A stretch of 64,000 nt of DNA from Butyricicoccus pullicaecorum. Its GTDB lineage: Bacteria; Bacillota; Clostridia; Oscillospirales; Butyricicoccaceae. Below the pieces are notes generated by a model. That model did not search any database and was not told the DNA's origin. It was given only the letters and a program-made list of their open reading frames with translations. The stretch covers positions 37,810 to 101,809 of the forward strand of contig JAGZIW010000008.1 in assembly GCA_018366035.1 (NCBI GenBank), in the 5' to 3' direction. Position 1 is the stretch's first letter. Each line of letters opens with the position of its first letter. This document shows, piece by piece, positions 50,954 through 59,083 of the stretch. Position numbers and translations under genes: made by a program.

Positions 50954-52066
50954 ATGAAACGAGAAAAATGGTTTCTGGGCGTGTTCGTCCTTGTAATCGT
51001 CATGGTACAGAGTGCTTTTTGGTTTGTGCCGCCTCAGGAGGTGTCGGAAAAGGAAAAGCGGGTGCTGCGCACTCCACCCGAAGTTTCCCTTGCCCGTATT
51101 GCAGATGGACGCTTTATGGAGCAGGCGGAAGCCTACCTCATGGACCATTTTCCGAGCAGAGAGGCGCTTGTTGGTGTGTATGCGTATTTGCGGCAGGCAG
51201 AGGGGCTGAACGCCGTTGGAGAAATCATACGCGGACAGCAGGATTGGCTGATTGCCGCACCGCTTGCGGACACGCGCGAAACCTTGGAGCGCAATCTATC
51301 TGCCCTGCAGGCCTTTTTGAACAGCACAGGAAAACCAGCGACAGCACTCATTGTACCAACTACGGGAGCCGTGGAAACGGAGTTTTTGCCGCACCTGCAC
51401 CGACCTTATCCAGATGAAGCTTTGCTGGAAACCATTCGGGAAGGCTTGCCGGCAAAATGGTGTGATGTGTTGGACAGCTTTCGTACCCATGCCGCGCCGG
51501 AGCAGTTATTTTACCGCACCGACCACCATTGGACGACGATGGGGGCATATACTGCCTATGGGCTGTGGTGTACCGAAACCGACCGCGCACAGGTTCCGGA
51601 AGCGGTTTATACCAAAACGAAGGTGCCGGATTTTTATGGCACAAGCTATGCAAAAAGCGGTTTGTGGGCAACGCCGCCCGATACCTTGGAGGTATGGGGC
51701 ATGGGAACCCCAGTCACCGTAACGGTTGACGATGGGAAAGCACCTGTCACACGGGACAGCCTGTTTTTCTGGGAGCATCAGGAGGAAACTGACAAGTATC
51801 CGATTTTTCTGGACGGGAACCATGGGCGTGTCACAATTGAGACGGGGAACAAGGGCGGCAGACTGCTGGTTTTGCGGGATTCATTCGCGCATTGCCTTGC
51901 ACCATTCCTGACCGCGCATTTTTCCCGCATTGATTTGATTGACCTGCGATATTTTAAGAAGCAGACGGTTTCTCAGTACTTGGAAGAAAATCCGGCAGAT
52001 GAGATTTTACTCTGCTATGGGTTGGATAGTTTGATGACGGACAGTAGCATTGCACAGCTCAAATAA
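50954..52066 (+). CDS. DHHW-family protein (AlgX/AlgJ-like acetyl transfer partner)
   Basis: A 370-residue protein with an N-terminal signal anchor (about 7-25) and an outside domain. FYRTDHHWTTMGAYTAYGLW (about 177-196) is the DHHW signature, and LLVLRDSFAHCLAPF (about 312-326) gives the Ser motif (RDSFA), both as in AlgX/AlgJ, which complete O-acetylation with an MBOAT partner. The N-terminal SEKEKRVLRTPPEVS segment is also family-typical. Last gene of the operon, followed by a hairpin. Confidence 0.88.
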   Translation: MKREKWFLGVFVLVIVMVQSAFWFVPPQEVSEKEKRVLRTPPEVSLARIADGRFMEQAEAYLMDHFPSREALVGVYAYLRQAEGLNAVGEIIRGQQDWLIAAPLADTRETLERNLSALQAFLNSTGKPATALIVPTTGAVETEFLPHLHRPYPDEALLETIREGLPAKWCDVLDSFRTHAAPEQLFYRTDHHWTTMGAYTAYGLWCTETDRAQVPEAVYTKTKVPDFYGTSYAKSGLWATPPDTLEVWGMGTPVTVTVDDGKAPVTRDSLFFWEHQEETDKYPIFLDGNHGRVTIETGNKGGRLLVLRDSFAHCLAPFLTAHFSRIDLIDLRYFKKQTVSQYLEENPADEILLCYGLDSLMTDSSIAQLK

Positions 52067-52087
52067 ATAGAGCACAGCAGAAAAAAG

Positions 52088-52109
52088 AGCGTTCCCTAAC
52101 GGGAACGCC
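52088..52109 (+). terminator. hairpin ending the acylation operon
   Basis: AGCGTTCCC / GGGAACGCC around TAAC, preceded by six A and followed by CTAAAATTTTAT. Its arms closely match the nagB terminator at 53151-53176. Confidence 0.65.
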
Positions 52110-52127
52110 CTAAAATTTTATAATCCA

Positions 52128-52469
52128 TTAGATTTCCCCATTGTGGAAGTAGAAGCGATCCCATTGTTCTCGAACATAGAAACGATGACGCAGCGAATCT
52201 ATGAAGAAAAGTGTGAGGAGCAGCCAGTGAATCCAGCTAAAGATAGGAAACCAAGTGGTTTTATTTGCCGCTTTGCTACGGTGTTTTCGAATATTGATGG
52301 AAAGCAACACCAAGAATATATCGATAAATTGATAGATTCCTGATAACGCAACCGTACAGGAGGCGGTGAAAAAGCAAAATTGAATGAGCCTTGCAAGGAG
52401 AAACACAGCACAAACGATATAGAATGTGTAAATGATTTTAGGGTTCTCAAGCCATTTTTGACGTCTCAA
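52128..52469 (-). CDS. small membrane protein, unknown
   Basis: A 113-residue protein with three predicted helices (about 12-32, 40-57, 77-93) and basic ends. It uses a TTG start with AAGGGAG upstream, which lowers confidence in the exact start. AT-rich, isolated, no family recognised. Confidence 0.5.
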   Translation of the reverse strand: MRRQKWLENPKIIYTFYIVCAVFLLARLIQFCFFTASCTVALSGIYQFIDIFLVLLSINIRKHRSKAANKTTWFPIFSWIHWLLLTLFFIDSLRHRFYVREQWDRFYFHNGEI

Positions 52470-52574
52470 AATATGCTCCCTTCAGAGTACTAAGAAATCA
52501 ATTCACCATGTTTTTCGACATATTGAAAATTCTTCTTATATGCGGAATGATCGGAAACAGCGCTCGTTATGTGA

Positions 52575-53012
52575 TTACTGTACTGCATAAGGAATACTTG
52601 TTTTTGCATGGTCATCTTGTGTGATGGAATAATCTATGTGTGTAATGGTTTTCTTCACATTCGAAAAATCAATATAACCATTCTCATTTTTTTCAAATGT
52701 ATACATTCTTCCATCTGTATAAGCAATGACGATGCAATCTTCATTCTCCAACATACTGGCAATGATATTGCCATCTTTGGCAAAAAAGCCATAAACCTGA
52801 ACGCCGTCCTCTGTTACACTCGTGACAATATCATATTGATTTAACGGTTTTCCTTCCTCGGTGTAGTATGCAGCATCTTTTATGATAGAGGCTGGAATTG
52901 GTGTTTCTGTATCATTTTCAGTGGTCTGAGAGTTCGACGCAGAAGATAGCGTATGGAATAGAAAAAGAAACATCAATCCACTGCATAGCAGAGAGCAAAT
53001 CATTTTTTTCAT
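52575..53012 (-). CDS. secreted or membrane-anchored small protein
   Basis: A 145-residue protein with a signal sequence (MKKMICSLLCSGLMFLFLF) and a mature region of alternating strands (ITHIDYSITQDD, VYGFFAKDGNIIASML). There is no lipobox Cys in the right place. The start at 53012 follows GAGG 9 bases upstream. Function unknown. Same AT-rich style as its neighbour. Confidence 0.6.
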   Translation of the reverse strand: MKKMICSLLCSGLMFLFLFHTLSSASNSQTTENDTETPIPASIIKDAAYYTEEGKPLNQYDIVTSVTEDGVQVYGFFAKDGNIIASMLENEDCIVIAYTDGRMYTFEKNENGYIDFSNVKKTITHIDYSITQDDHAKTSIPYAVQ

Positions 53013-53145
53013 TGCAAAGTACCTCATATATACAATAGCTGTTTCATCTGTTGCTCCTCTTTGTGCCTAGAATAACACGTGTTTCTGCATTATGCAAGTA
53101 TCATTCTCCACAAAAGCACACCCATGATTTTGTGTATTATAGTAT

Positions 53146-53176
53146 AAAAAAGAGCGCTCCCAAACGGGAACGCTCT
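53146..53176 (-). terminator. terminator of nagB
   Basis: AGAGCGCTCCC / GGGAACGCTCT with an AAAC loop, followed on the minus strand by TTTTTTATAC. 18 bases beyond the nagB stop. Confidence 0.85.
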
Positions 53177-53193
53177 GAAAAAATTTACAACAA

Positions 53194-53922
53194 TCAGTCA
53201 CAGAGGGAGAGTGCATCTGCGTCTGCAACAACGGTTACATCTGGGTGCAGCTGCAAAATGGACGCCGGAACACGCGGGGTGATGGGGCCAAAGAAAGCCT
53301 TCTTCACGATTTCAGCCTTATCCTTGCCGCTGACAACCACAAGGATTTTCTTGGCAGACATGATGGTACCAATGCCCATGGTATACGCCTGACGCGGCAC
53401 ATCGTCAATGGAGGCAAAGAAACGCTTGTTTGCCTCAATGGTGCTCTCCTGAAGGTCTACGCAGTTGGTACCCTTGGTGAATACCTCTGCTGGCTCATTA
53501 AAGCCGATATGTCCGTTGTGACCCATGCCCAAAAGCTGGAGGTCAACGCCGCCCAGTTCCTTAATAATCTGGTCGTAGTCAGAGCAAGCCTTGTCTGCGT
53601 CCGGCTCCTCACCGTTCGGAATGTGCAGGTTATCAAAATTGATATTGATATGGTTGAACAGGTTGTCCTTCATAAAGTAGTCATAGCTCTGGTCGTTGGA
53701 CTTTGGCAGACCGCGGTACTCGTCCAGATTGGCGGTTTTAACTTCGGAAAAATCCAAATCGCCCTTCTTGTGCCACTCGATCAGCTGCTTGTAGGTTCCA
53801 ACCGGAGAAGAACCGGTTGCAAGACCCAGAACACAGTCTGGCTTCATAATGACCTGTGCGGAAATGATATTTGCGGCCTTGCGGCTCATATCATTGTAAT
53901 CCTTTGCAGCAATGATTCTCAT
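53194..53922 (-). CDS. nagB: glucosamine-6-phosphate deaminase
   Basis: A 242-residue enzyme converting GlcN-6-P to fructose-6-P and ammonia. LGLATGSSPVGTYKQL (about 34-49), TANLDEYRGLP (about 63-73, catalytic Asp), LGMGHNGHIGFNEP (about 132-145, catalytic His) are diagnostic. It is the short Gram-positive form without the C-terminal allosteric part. GGAGATATTACT precedes the ATG. It could serve sialic-acid or GlcNAc catabolism. The leader contains an 18-bp operator-like palindrome. Confidence 0.96.
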   Translation of the reverse strand: MRIIAAKDYNDMSRKAANIISAQVIMKPDCVLGLATGSSPVGTYKQLIEWHKKGDLDFSEVKTANLDEYRGLPKSNDQSYDYFMKDNLFNHININFDNLHIPNGEEPDADKACSDYDQIIKELGGVDLQLLGMGHNGHIGFNEPAEVFTKGTNCVDLQESTIEANKRFFASIDDVPRQAYTMGIGTIMSAKKILVVVSGKDKAEIVKKAFFGPITPRVPASILQLHPDVTVVADADALSLCD

Positions 53923-54095
53923 AGTAATATCTCCTTTTCAGTTAGAGGCGATCTGAAAAGTCAGAATGCGATTCTTTTTCTACGATGTGCGGCATCTGCT
54001 GCGTTAAAATGACTCGGAATCAAGGTTTTCTGCATCTGCACACGCACTGCGAAAAATTCGCCCATTTCTTTGTTTTCAGACACGCCCTAGGCATC

Positions 54096-54113
54096 GTTTA
54101 CATATTTGTAAAC
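54096..54113 (-). promoter_or_regulatory. operator-like palindrome just downstream of the nagB start site
   Basis: GTTTACATATTTGTAAAC: perfect 7-bp arms around TATT. It lies about 5-22 bases after the transcription start predicted from the -10 box in the 75-bp repeat. The shape fits a repressor site; the regulator is not in the window. Confidence 0.5.
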
Positions 54114-54124
54114 CGTTCGGGCTT

Positions 54125-54199
54125 ATTATACCACAGCGGAAAGAACTTGAAAACCCTTTTCTCCGTTCAATGTGCCGCTGTGGTATAATCGTGAAATAT
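54125..54199. repeat. 75-bp palindromic repeat, unit 1
   Basis: Starts ATTATACCACAGCGG and ends CCGCTGTGGTATAAT plus CGTGAAATAT, so the unit is a long hairpin with a TGG-TATAAT extended -10 box readable outwards on both strands. It differs from unit 2 at only one position. Its left edge supplies the probable nagB promoter on the minus strand. Confidence 0.85.
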
Positions 54200-54202
54200 C
54201 TA

Positions 54203-54232
54203 GTATAATAGTCACTTTTGTGACTATTATAC
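54203..54232. repeat. 13-bp inverted repeat bridging the two 75-bp units
   Basis: GTATAATAGTCAC and GTGACTATTATAC around TTTT. The right arm overlaps the left arm of unit 2, so two exclusive folds are possible. Confidence 0.8.
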
Positions 54233-54300
54233 CACAGCGGAAAGAACTTGAAAACCCTTTTCTCCGTTCAATGTGCCGCTGTGGTATAATTGTGAAATAT
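54226..54300. repeat. 75-bp palindromic repeat, unit 2
   Basis: Same as unit 1 except T for C at 54291 (74 of 75 identical), offset 101 bases. It lies 11 bases from the stop codon of the EIIB gene on the minus strand. Confidence 0.85.
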
Positions 54301-54310
54301 TAAAATGGTG

Positions 54311-54667
54311 TCAATCTACAAGTGATTTGAGAGCATCGGAAACAAGCTGTACCTTGCTGCCGATAATGAGCTGCACCTTGGTCTTTTCCGGACGCATCAA
54401 TCCGGCAATGCCGGCGGCTTTGATGGGCTTTTCGTTGACCAGCTCGGGGTTTTTGACCTCAAGCCGCAGGCGGCTCACACAGTGGTCAAAGCGGCTCAGA
54501 TTTTGCGCGCCGCCGATGTTGTCCAAAATCACCTTGGCAAGACCGGAATAGTCCTGTGCGGCAAGATAGTCTGTTCCGGCGCTGCTGTTGTTTTTTCTGC
54601 GTGACACAAGATACAGACCCAGCAGGACAACGACCGCCGCCGCGAGCAAAAGAAGGATAGGATTCAT
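54311..54667 (-). CDS. orphan PTS EIIB (glucose type) with membrane anchor
   Basis: A 118-residue protein. An N-terminal helix (about 2-21) and an RRKNN stop-transfer lead to an EIIB domain with the phosphocysteine motif SRFDHCVSRLRLEV (Cys63; the glucose family usually has DHCxTRLR). A free-standing membrane-anchored EIIB without an EIIC is unusual. The start at 54667 follows GGAGG. It lies downstream of the EIIA gene on the same strand and presumably receives phosphate from it. Confidence 0.85.
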   Translation of the reverse strand: MNPILLLLAAAVVVLLGLYLVSRRKNNSSAGTDYLAAQDYSGLAKVILDNIGGAQNLSRFDHCVSRLRLEVKNPELVNEKPIKAAGIAGLMRPEKTKVQLIIGSKVQLVSDALKSLVD

Positions 54668-54689
54668 AAAAAACCTCCAAAATAGTTTT

Positions 54690-54730
54690 AGGCAACACCA
54701 CACACTGTCAAAGCAGAGGTGATGTTGCCT
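54690..54730 (-). terminator. intercistronic hairpin between EIIA and EIIB
   Basis: AGGCAACACC pairs with GGTGATGTTGCCT with a small bulge. No U-run on the minus strand, so it is more likely a stabiliser or partial attenuator. Confidence 0.45.
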
Positions 54731-54736
54731 GTTATT

Positions 54737-55225
54737 TTACTTTTTGAGTGTGAGAAGCGGCGCAGATGCCTGAACGGAACCGGAGGCAACGGTGATTTCC
54801 TTGAAATCATCTGCATTGCAGACCAACACCGGTGTGATCACATCATAGCCTGCTGCACGGATTGCCTCGATATCAAAGGTCAGCAGGGTGTCACCCGCCT
54901 TGACTTTATCGCCTGTTGCACAGTGCGGCGTATAGTGTGCGCCCTTGAGCATGACGGTGTCCAGACCCACATGAATGAGCAGTTCCACACCGTCGGAGGT
55001 TTCCAGAGATACTGCATGTCCGGTTTCAAACATCATTGCAACCGTAGCATCTACGGGCGCGATCACCTTGCCCTCTGCCGGCTCGATAGCACAGCCTTTT
55101 CCTAAAATTTCCTGTGAAAAGGTAGGGTCATTGACAGCGGAAAGTGGGCGGATCTGACCGGACAGGGGAGCGGGAATGTCGATGCTGTTATCGGCAGCGA
55201 ACATATGCTTGAGTTTGGAAAACAT
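54737..55225 (-). CDS. PTS EIIA, glucose type (Crr-like)
   Basis: A 162-residue EIIA(Glc)-like protein. Both His are present: His70 in MFETGHAVSL and the phospho-acceptor His85 in ELLIHVGLDTV. IPAPLSGQIRPLSAVNDPTF and CAIEPAEGKVIAPVDATV match the family. It takes phosphate from HPr. The start at 55225 follows AAAGG; a TTG four codons earlier is possible. A promoter lies 140 bases upstream, and rsmF is divergent. Confidence 0.92.
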   Translation of the reverse strand: MFSKLKHMFAADNSIDIPAPLSGQIRPLSAVNDPTFSQEILGKGCAIEPAEGKVIAPVDATVAMMFETGHAVSLETSDGVELLIHVGLDTVMLKGAHYTPHCATGDKVKAGDTLLTFDIEAIRAAGYDVITPVLVCNADDFKEITVASGSVQASAPLLTLKK

Positions 55226-55370
55226 GGATAATGACAACCTTTCTAAACGGATAAATAGAGCAGGGAAATGTGAAAAAAGCGAGGCTTTGTCCAGAAACGG
55301 AAGACCTTGTTTTGCCTGTAAGAGCCATCACAATCCTGCGTTGAAAATTCATACAAATTTTACTGAAATC

Positions 55371-55399
55371 ATTGTATCAGAGCCCATCTGCAAAGTCAA
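55371..55399 (-). promoter_or_regulatory. promoter of the EIIA-EIIB unit
   Basis: Minus-strand TTGACT (55399-55394), 17-bp spacer, TACAAT (55376-55371). The leader of about 140 bases shows no clear terminator. The facing rsmF promoter is less clear (TGG-TAAAAT near 55448). Confidence 0.6.
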
Positions 55400-55544
55400 G
55401 CGTACTTTGACAAAGTGCTTGTTTACAGGGTTCAAAATATGGTAAAATGTTACGGAAATAAAAGTGATGGGACGGGGCTTGCCAAATAGATGCCGGAGAG
55501 CATTATGGGCGGGCGCCTTTTCGATAGACAAAACAGGAGGAAGA

Positions 55545-56900
55545 ATGATGGAGCTGCCAAAGGAATTTGTGGAGCGTATGCAGCTGCTCTTGGGAGCGGA
55601 ATATGATGCTTTTCGGCAGGCGATGGAGGAGACACGCGCCTATGGACTGCGCATCAATCCCATGAAAAACGCGCAGGAATTGCTTGAGACACGGTTTGGA
55701 CTGCGTCCGGTTCCATGGGCGTCAGGGGGATTTTACTATGACCCAGATACCAAGGCGGGCAGACACCCCTATTATGAAGCCGGTCTGTATTACATTCAGG
55801 AACCGTCTGCAATGGCGGTGGGGGCGTTGGCAGCACCGGAACCAAAAATGCGCGTGCTGGATTTGTGTGCAGCCCCGGGCGGCAAGACCACGCATCTGGC
55901 TGGTTATCTCAAAGGGCAGGGGATTTTGGTTGCCAATGAAATCCATGCGGGACGTGCCAAAATTTTGGCGCAGAGCGTGGAGCGTGCAGGCATTACAAAC
56001 TGTATTGTGACCAATGAGACACCGGCTCGGCTGGCAGAGCGCTTTCCGGCATATTTTGACTGCATTGTTGTCGATGCGCCGTGCTCAGGGGAAGGTATGT
56101 TCCGCAAGGAGGAAATCGCTGTCACCGAATGGACGCCAGATGCGCCGCGAAAATGCGCAGAACGGCAGGCAGAAATTTTGGATACTGCCGCAAGCATGCT
56201 CAAACCGAATGGAAAACTCGTATATTCTACCTGTACCTTTGCGCCCGAGGAGAACGAGGGCAGTGTACAGCGCTTTTTGGAGCGCCATTCGGAGTTTTCG
56301 ATTGTCGGGGTGCCCGAGCAGCGGTATTTTTCACAGGGACGTCCGGAATGGATTGAAAATGGAAGTCCGGAGCTTGCAAAGACATGCCGCCTGTTTCCAC
56401 ATAAGCTGTCCGGTGAGGGACATTTTGCAGCGGTTCTTCATAAGCTGTGCGATGAAACGGCACCGGCAGCCGAGCCGTCTCTTGCAAAGTGTCTGCATGA
56501 GATCCCACAGGCATATCACACCTTCGAGCGGGATACGCTGACGAAACACTTCGCGCATCTGATACGCGGCGGCGATACCTTGTGGGCAATTCCGGAAGCA
56601 ATGCCCGATGTCAGCGGGCTGCGTGTCCTGCGGCAGGGCTTACAGCTTGGCACAGTCAAAAAAGGACGCTTTGAGCCATCTCACGCACTGGCGCTCGCGC
56701 TGCGTGCCGATGACGTACAGCGTGTGTGCAGCCTGACAGCGGAGCAAACGATTCCCTATCTTTGCGGACAGACCATTCCCTGTGATGGGGAAAATGGCTG
56801 GACACTGGTGCTCACAGACGGGTTTTCTGTCGGCTGGGGCAAGGTCAGCGATGGTGTGCTCAAAAACCATTATCCCAAGGGATTGCGCTGGCATGGGTAA
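55545..56900 (+). CDS. rsmF: RsmF-type rRNA cytosine-C5 methyltransferase
   Basis: A 451-residue SAM-dependent enzyme of the NOL1/NOP2/Sun family. CAAPGGKTTHLAGYL (about 109-123) binds SAM. DAPCSGEGMFRKEE (about 177-190) has the first catalytic Cys and LVYSTCTFAPEENEG (about 225-239) the second. The C-terminal 150 residues are the RsmF-specific PUA-like part ending KNHYPKGLRW. The start at 55545 follows ACAGGAGGAAGA; the 27-codon extension is not coding-like. Confidence 0.93.
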   Translation: MMELPKEFVERMQLLLGAEYDAFRQAMEETRAYGLRINPMKNAQELLETRFGLRPVPWASGGFYYDPDTKAGRHPYYEAGLYYIQEPSAMAVGALAAPEPKMRVLDLCAAPGGKTTHLAGYLKGQGILVANEIHAGRAKILAQSVERAGITNCIVTNETPARLAERFPAYFDCIVVDAPCSGEGMFRKEEIAVTEWTPDAPRKCAERQAEILDTAASMLKPNGKLVYSTCTFAPEENEGSVQRFLERHSEFSIVGVPEQRYFSQGRPEWIENGSPELAKTCRLFPHKLSGEGHFAAVLHKLCDETAPAAEPSLAKCLHEIPQAYHTFERDTLTKHFAHLIRGGDTLWAIPEAMPDVSGLRVLRQGLQLGTVKKGRFEPSHALALALRADDVQRVCSLTAEQTIPYLCGQTIPCDGENGWTLVLTDGFSVGWGKVSDGVLKNHYPKGLRWHG

Positions 56901-57130
56901 GACCGGCAGCGTTGGTCGAATTGCATAGGATTAAGAGAAAAATTTGTTGGTTTTGGAGATTGCTTTGCTGCGAAATATGGCAGTATAATTACATATATTT
57001 CTGATTGACAGATGCAGCCGTTATTTATGGTATCCGGCTTGTCTTGGAGGGATCGCTGCATTGGCGATTGTTGTCATGGGGCTTACGAGAAAGCACTTTC
57101 CCGAATCAAGAGTGAATCAGAGAAAGGAAG

Positions 57131-57322
57131 ATGGCTATGAAGCGAGATCCGCAGGCGTTTTTTCAAGTAGTGCAGATTATGACGGGGGTTTTTGCAGCCT
57201 ATATATTTTTTCAGACTTTATCAAGTGGTGGGACGATTCAGCAAATGTTATTCCCGCTCGTGGTTTCTGTTCTGGCGTTTGTGCTCGGATTTCACAATAT
57301 GATTGAGCGCCGAAAGAAGTAA
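57131..57322 (+). CDS. small two-helix membrane protein
   Basis: A 63-residue protein with two hydrophobic segments (about 13-29 and 39-53) and a basic C-terminus (MIERRKK). GAAAGGAAG precedes the ATG; an ATG two codons on is also possible. A strong terminator follows. Family not recognised. Confidence 0.65.
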   Translation: MAMKRDPQAFFQVVQIMTGVFAAYIFFQTLSSGGTIQQMLFPLVVSVLAFVLGFHNMIERRKK

Positions 57323-57400
57323 AAGACCTATGTTACAGGAGCAAGAGGGCAAAGCAGAGACCCTGCGGGCAATGCGAAAGCGAGATTCCTCTGCAAAAGA

Positions 57401-57462
57401 AAAAAGCAGCCTCAAAAGGCTGCTGTGAGGCTGTCGATTTTGTTCGTCAGCCTCTTTTTTTT
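57401..57462. terminator. back-to-back terminators
   Basis: AGCAGCCT-CAAA-AGGCTGCT (57405-57424) with A-run before it serves the minus strand. GAGGCTG...CAGCCTC (57427-57454) plus eight T serves the plus strand. The two share the GAGGCTG sequence, so they can also pair with each other. Confidence 0.8.
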
Positions 57463-57485
57463 GCCCGCATAGGGGGGTTTTCTGG

Positions 57486-57746
57486 TCACGCATTCACGGT
57501 TTCGAGAACCTCGTGCAGACATTTTGCAAGCTGGTCAGAGCAGGACGTGCCCTTGCCGCCGCAGTCGATGCCGGTGAATACATTTTCGATTTGGGATACG
57601 GTCATGCCGTCGATAACGGCGCTGAGGGCTTTCAGATTGCCATCACAGCCGCCGGTAAAGGATACGTTGTGTACAACGTCACCGTCCAAGTCAAATTCGA
57701 TAAGGCGTGCGCACACGCCCTTGGGCTTACACATATAGTGCTGCAT
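57486..57746 (-). CDS. TSCPD-domain protein (TIGR03905 type)
   Basis: An 86-residue Cys-rich protein: YMCKPKGVCARLIEFDLDG, then VSFTGGCDGNLKALSAVIDG and GIDCGGKGTSCSDQLAKCL. The GGCxGN and CGGKGTSCxDQLA segments are the TSCPD signature also found at the C-terminus of class II ribonucleotide reductases. The stand-alone form is common in Clostridia and probably binds a metal; its role is unknown. GGAG precedes the ATG. Confidence 0.88.
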   Translation of the reverse strand: MQHYMCKPKGVCARLIEFDLDGDVVHNVSFTGGCDGNLKALSAVIDGMTVSQIENVFTGIDCGGKGTSCSDQLAKCLHEVLETVNA

Positions 57747-57772
57747 GGGAAAAGTCTCCTTTTTGAATGGAT

Positions 57773-58480
57773 TTATTTCAGAAAACGCGCGCGAATCTGG
57801 TCGGCAGCGTGCTGAAAGTCGGGGGATTCTAAAAAGTCAAAGTCCGCTGTGACTGGCGCGGCGCTCTCATGTACGTGCAGCCACAGACCGGAGATTCCGG
57901 CGGAATGGGCGCCGCGAATGTCATGCTCAAAACTGTCTCCGACCATCAGCGCCTGTGCGGGCTGACAGCCTGCTTTTTGCAGCGCAAGCGCAAACATGGC
58001 AGGGTGGGGCTTGTCCTTGCCGGCTTCCTCGCTCGTTACGAGAAAGTCGATTTGGTCTGCGATGCCAAGGTGCAGCAGTTTGCGGGTCTGTACACCTACC
58101 AGCATGTTGGTACACACGCCAATGCGGATATTGTGCGCATGCAAATCGGAAAACAATTCCAAGACCCCTTGACGCAGATGGGTGTGGGCAAGCACGCCCT
58201 GCCAATAGATGCGGTCGAGCGTTTCGATGTGTGGAATGGGATTGATTCCGAGCGATTCCAGCGCATATTGCACCCAGAGTGCGCGGTCATGGATTTCGGG
58301 TTCACCGGACAGACGGGCGGCAATGGCAAGACGTGCCTGCTGCATGTGCGCAGAGAAGTCGGGCACGCCGAGGTGCTCCTGCACATACTGCCCGCAGCGG
58401 GCAAATCCCTCCTGCGCGCCCTGCTGAAAGCTGCTGTACAGGGTATCGTCTAAGTCGAACAAGATTGCTTTGAGCTGCAT
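57773..58480 (-). CDS. HAD-superfamily phosphatase
   Basis: A 235-residue HAD hydrolase. Motif I is LFDLDDTLYSS (8-18) with both catalytic Asp, motif II VCTNM, motif III the Lys in EEAGKDKPHP, motif IV VGDSFEHDI. The helical cap between motifs I and II puts it in the YjjG/PyrP-like group (nucleotide or small phosphate substrates). The start at 58480 has AAGGAAG upstream; the long in-frame extension lies in the next gene. 13 bases after the YwlG-type gene. Confidence 0.9.
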   Translation of the reverse strand: MQLKAILFDLDDTLYSSFQQGAQEGFARCGQYVQEHLGVPDFSAHMQQARLAIAARLSGEPEIHDRALWVQYALESLGINPIPHIETLDRIYWQGVLAHTHLRQGVLELFSDLHAHNIRIGVCTNMLVGVQTRKLLHLGIADQIDFLVTSEEAGKDKPHPAMFALALQKAGCQPAQALMVGDSFEHDIRGAHSAGISGLWLHVHESAAPVTADFDFLESPDFQHAADQIRARFLK

Positions 58481-58493
58481 AGATTTCTTCCTT

Positions 58494-59054
58494 TTATTGT
58501 AGATCTGGGTCATAGACAGCGCGTGCGCCGCCCACAAATTTGGGACGCACCCGCGCGGCGAGTACGATTGCTTCGCCAATCTGTTTGCAGGACAGGCGAA
58601 CCGGAACCGCGACCTGTCCGAGGTGCATGCCGATGAGGGTGCCGCCGATATCCAGTCCGGCTTTCGCGCGGACAAATTCCACGGCAGTCGGTTGTTCGAA
58701 GGTCTGCCATGCCGCCGTTGCAAACGAGCCGCCCGCCTTGGGGGCGGGAATGACATTGACCGGCTCATAGCCAAACTGTTCGGCTGTGTGCTGCTCCACA
58801 ATCAGCGCACGGTTCAGGTGCTCACAGCACTGTGCGGCAAGCCGCAGACCGTGTGCCCCGAGCACCGGAAGGATTCCGCGCAGTACCGCCTGCGCGGTCT
58901 CCATGCTCGAAGCAGTTCCGATTTTTGAGCCGAGGATTTCACTCGAGGAGCAGCCCACGACCACAAGGTCGCCGGCTTTGCATTTTGCCTGCGCAAGCAG
59001 GCTCTCCATGGCCTGCCGTGCCTGCTGTTCGATTTCGAGCTCTTGTGTGGTCAT
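58494..59054 (-). CDS. UPF0340/TIGR01440 family protein (YwlG-like)
   Basis: A 186-residue conserved protein: DLVVVGCSSSEILGSKIGTA (about 29-48), RALIVEQHTAEQFGYEPVNV and KAGLDIGGTLIGMHLGQVAVPVR are the recognisable blocks. It is widespread in Bacillota with no proven function. AAGGAGG precedes the ATG at 59054. It overlaps no neighbour but is close to the HAD gene, so they probably share a transcript downstream of the CoA-transferase terminator. Confidence 0.9.
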   Translation of the reverse strand: MTTQELEIEQQARQAMESLLAQAKCKAGDLVVVGCSSSEILGSKIGTASSMETAQAVLRGILPVLGAHGLRLAAQCCEHLNRALIVEQHTAEQFGYEPVNVIPAPKAGGSFATAAWQTFEQPTAVEFVRAKAGLDIGGTLIGMHLGQVAVPVRLSCKQIGEAIVLAARVRPKFVGGARAVYDPDLQ

Positions 59055-59083
59055 GATAGAAAAACCCTCCTTTGGCATAAAAT

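Noticed and set aside
54125..54300. CRISPR array
   Set aside because: Only two units, each itself palindromic and 75 bp long, with a hairpin rather than a unique spacer between them; no cas genes.
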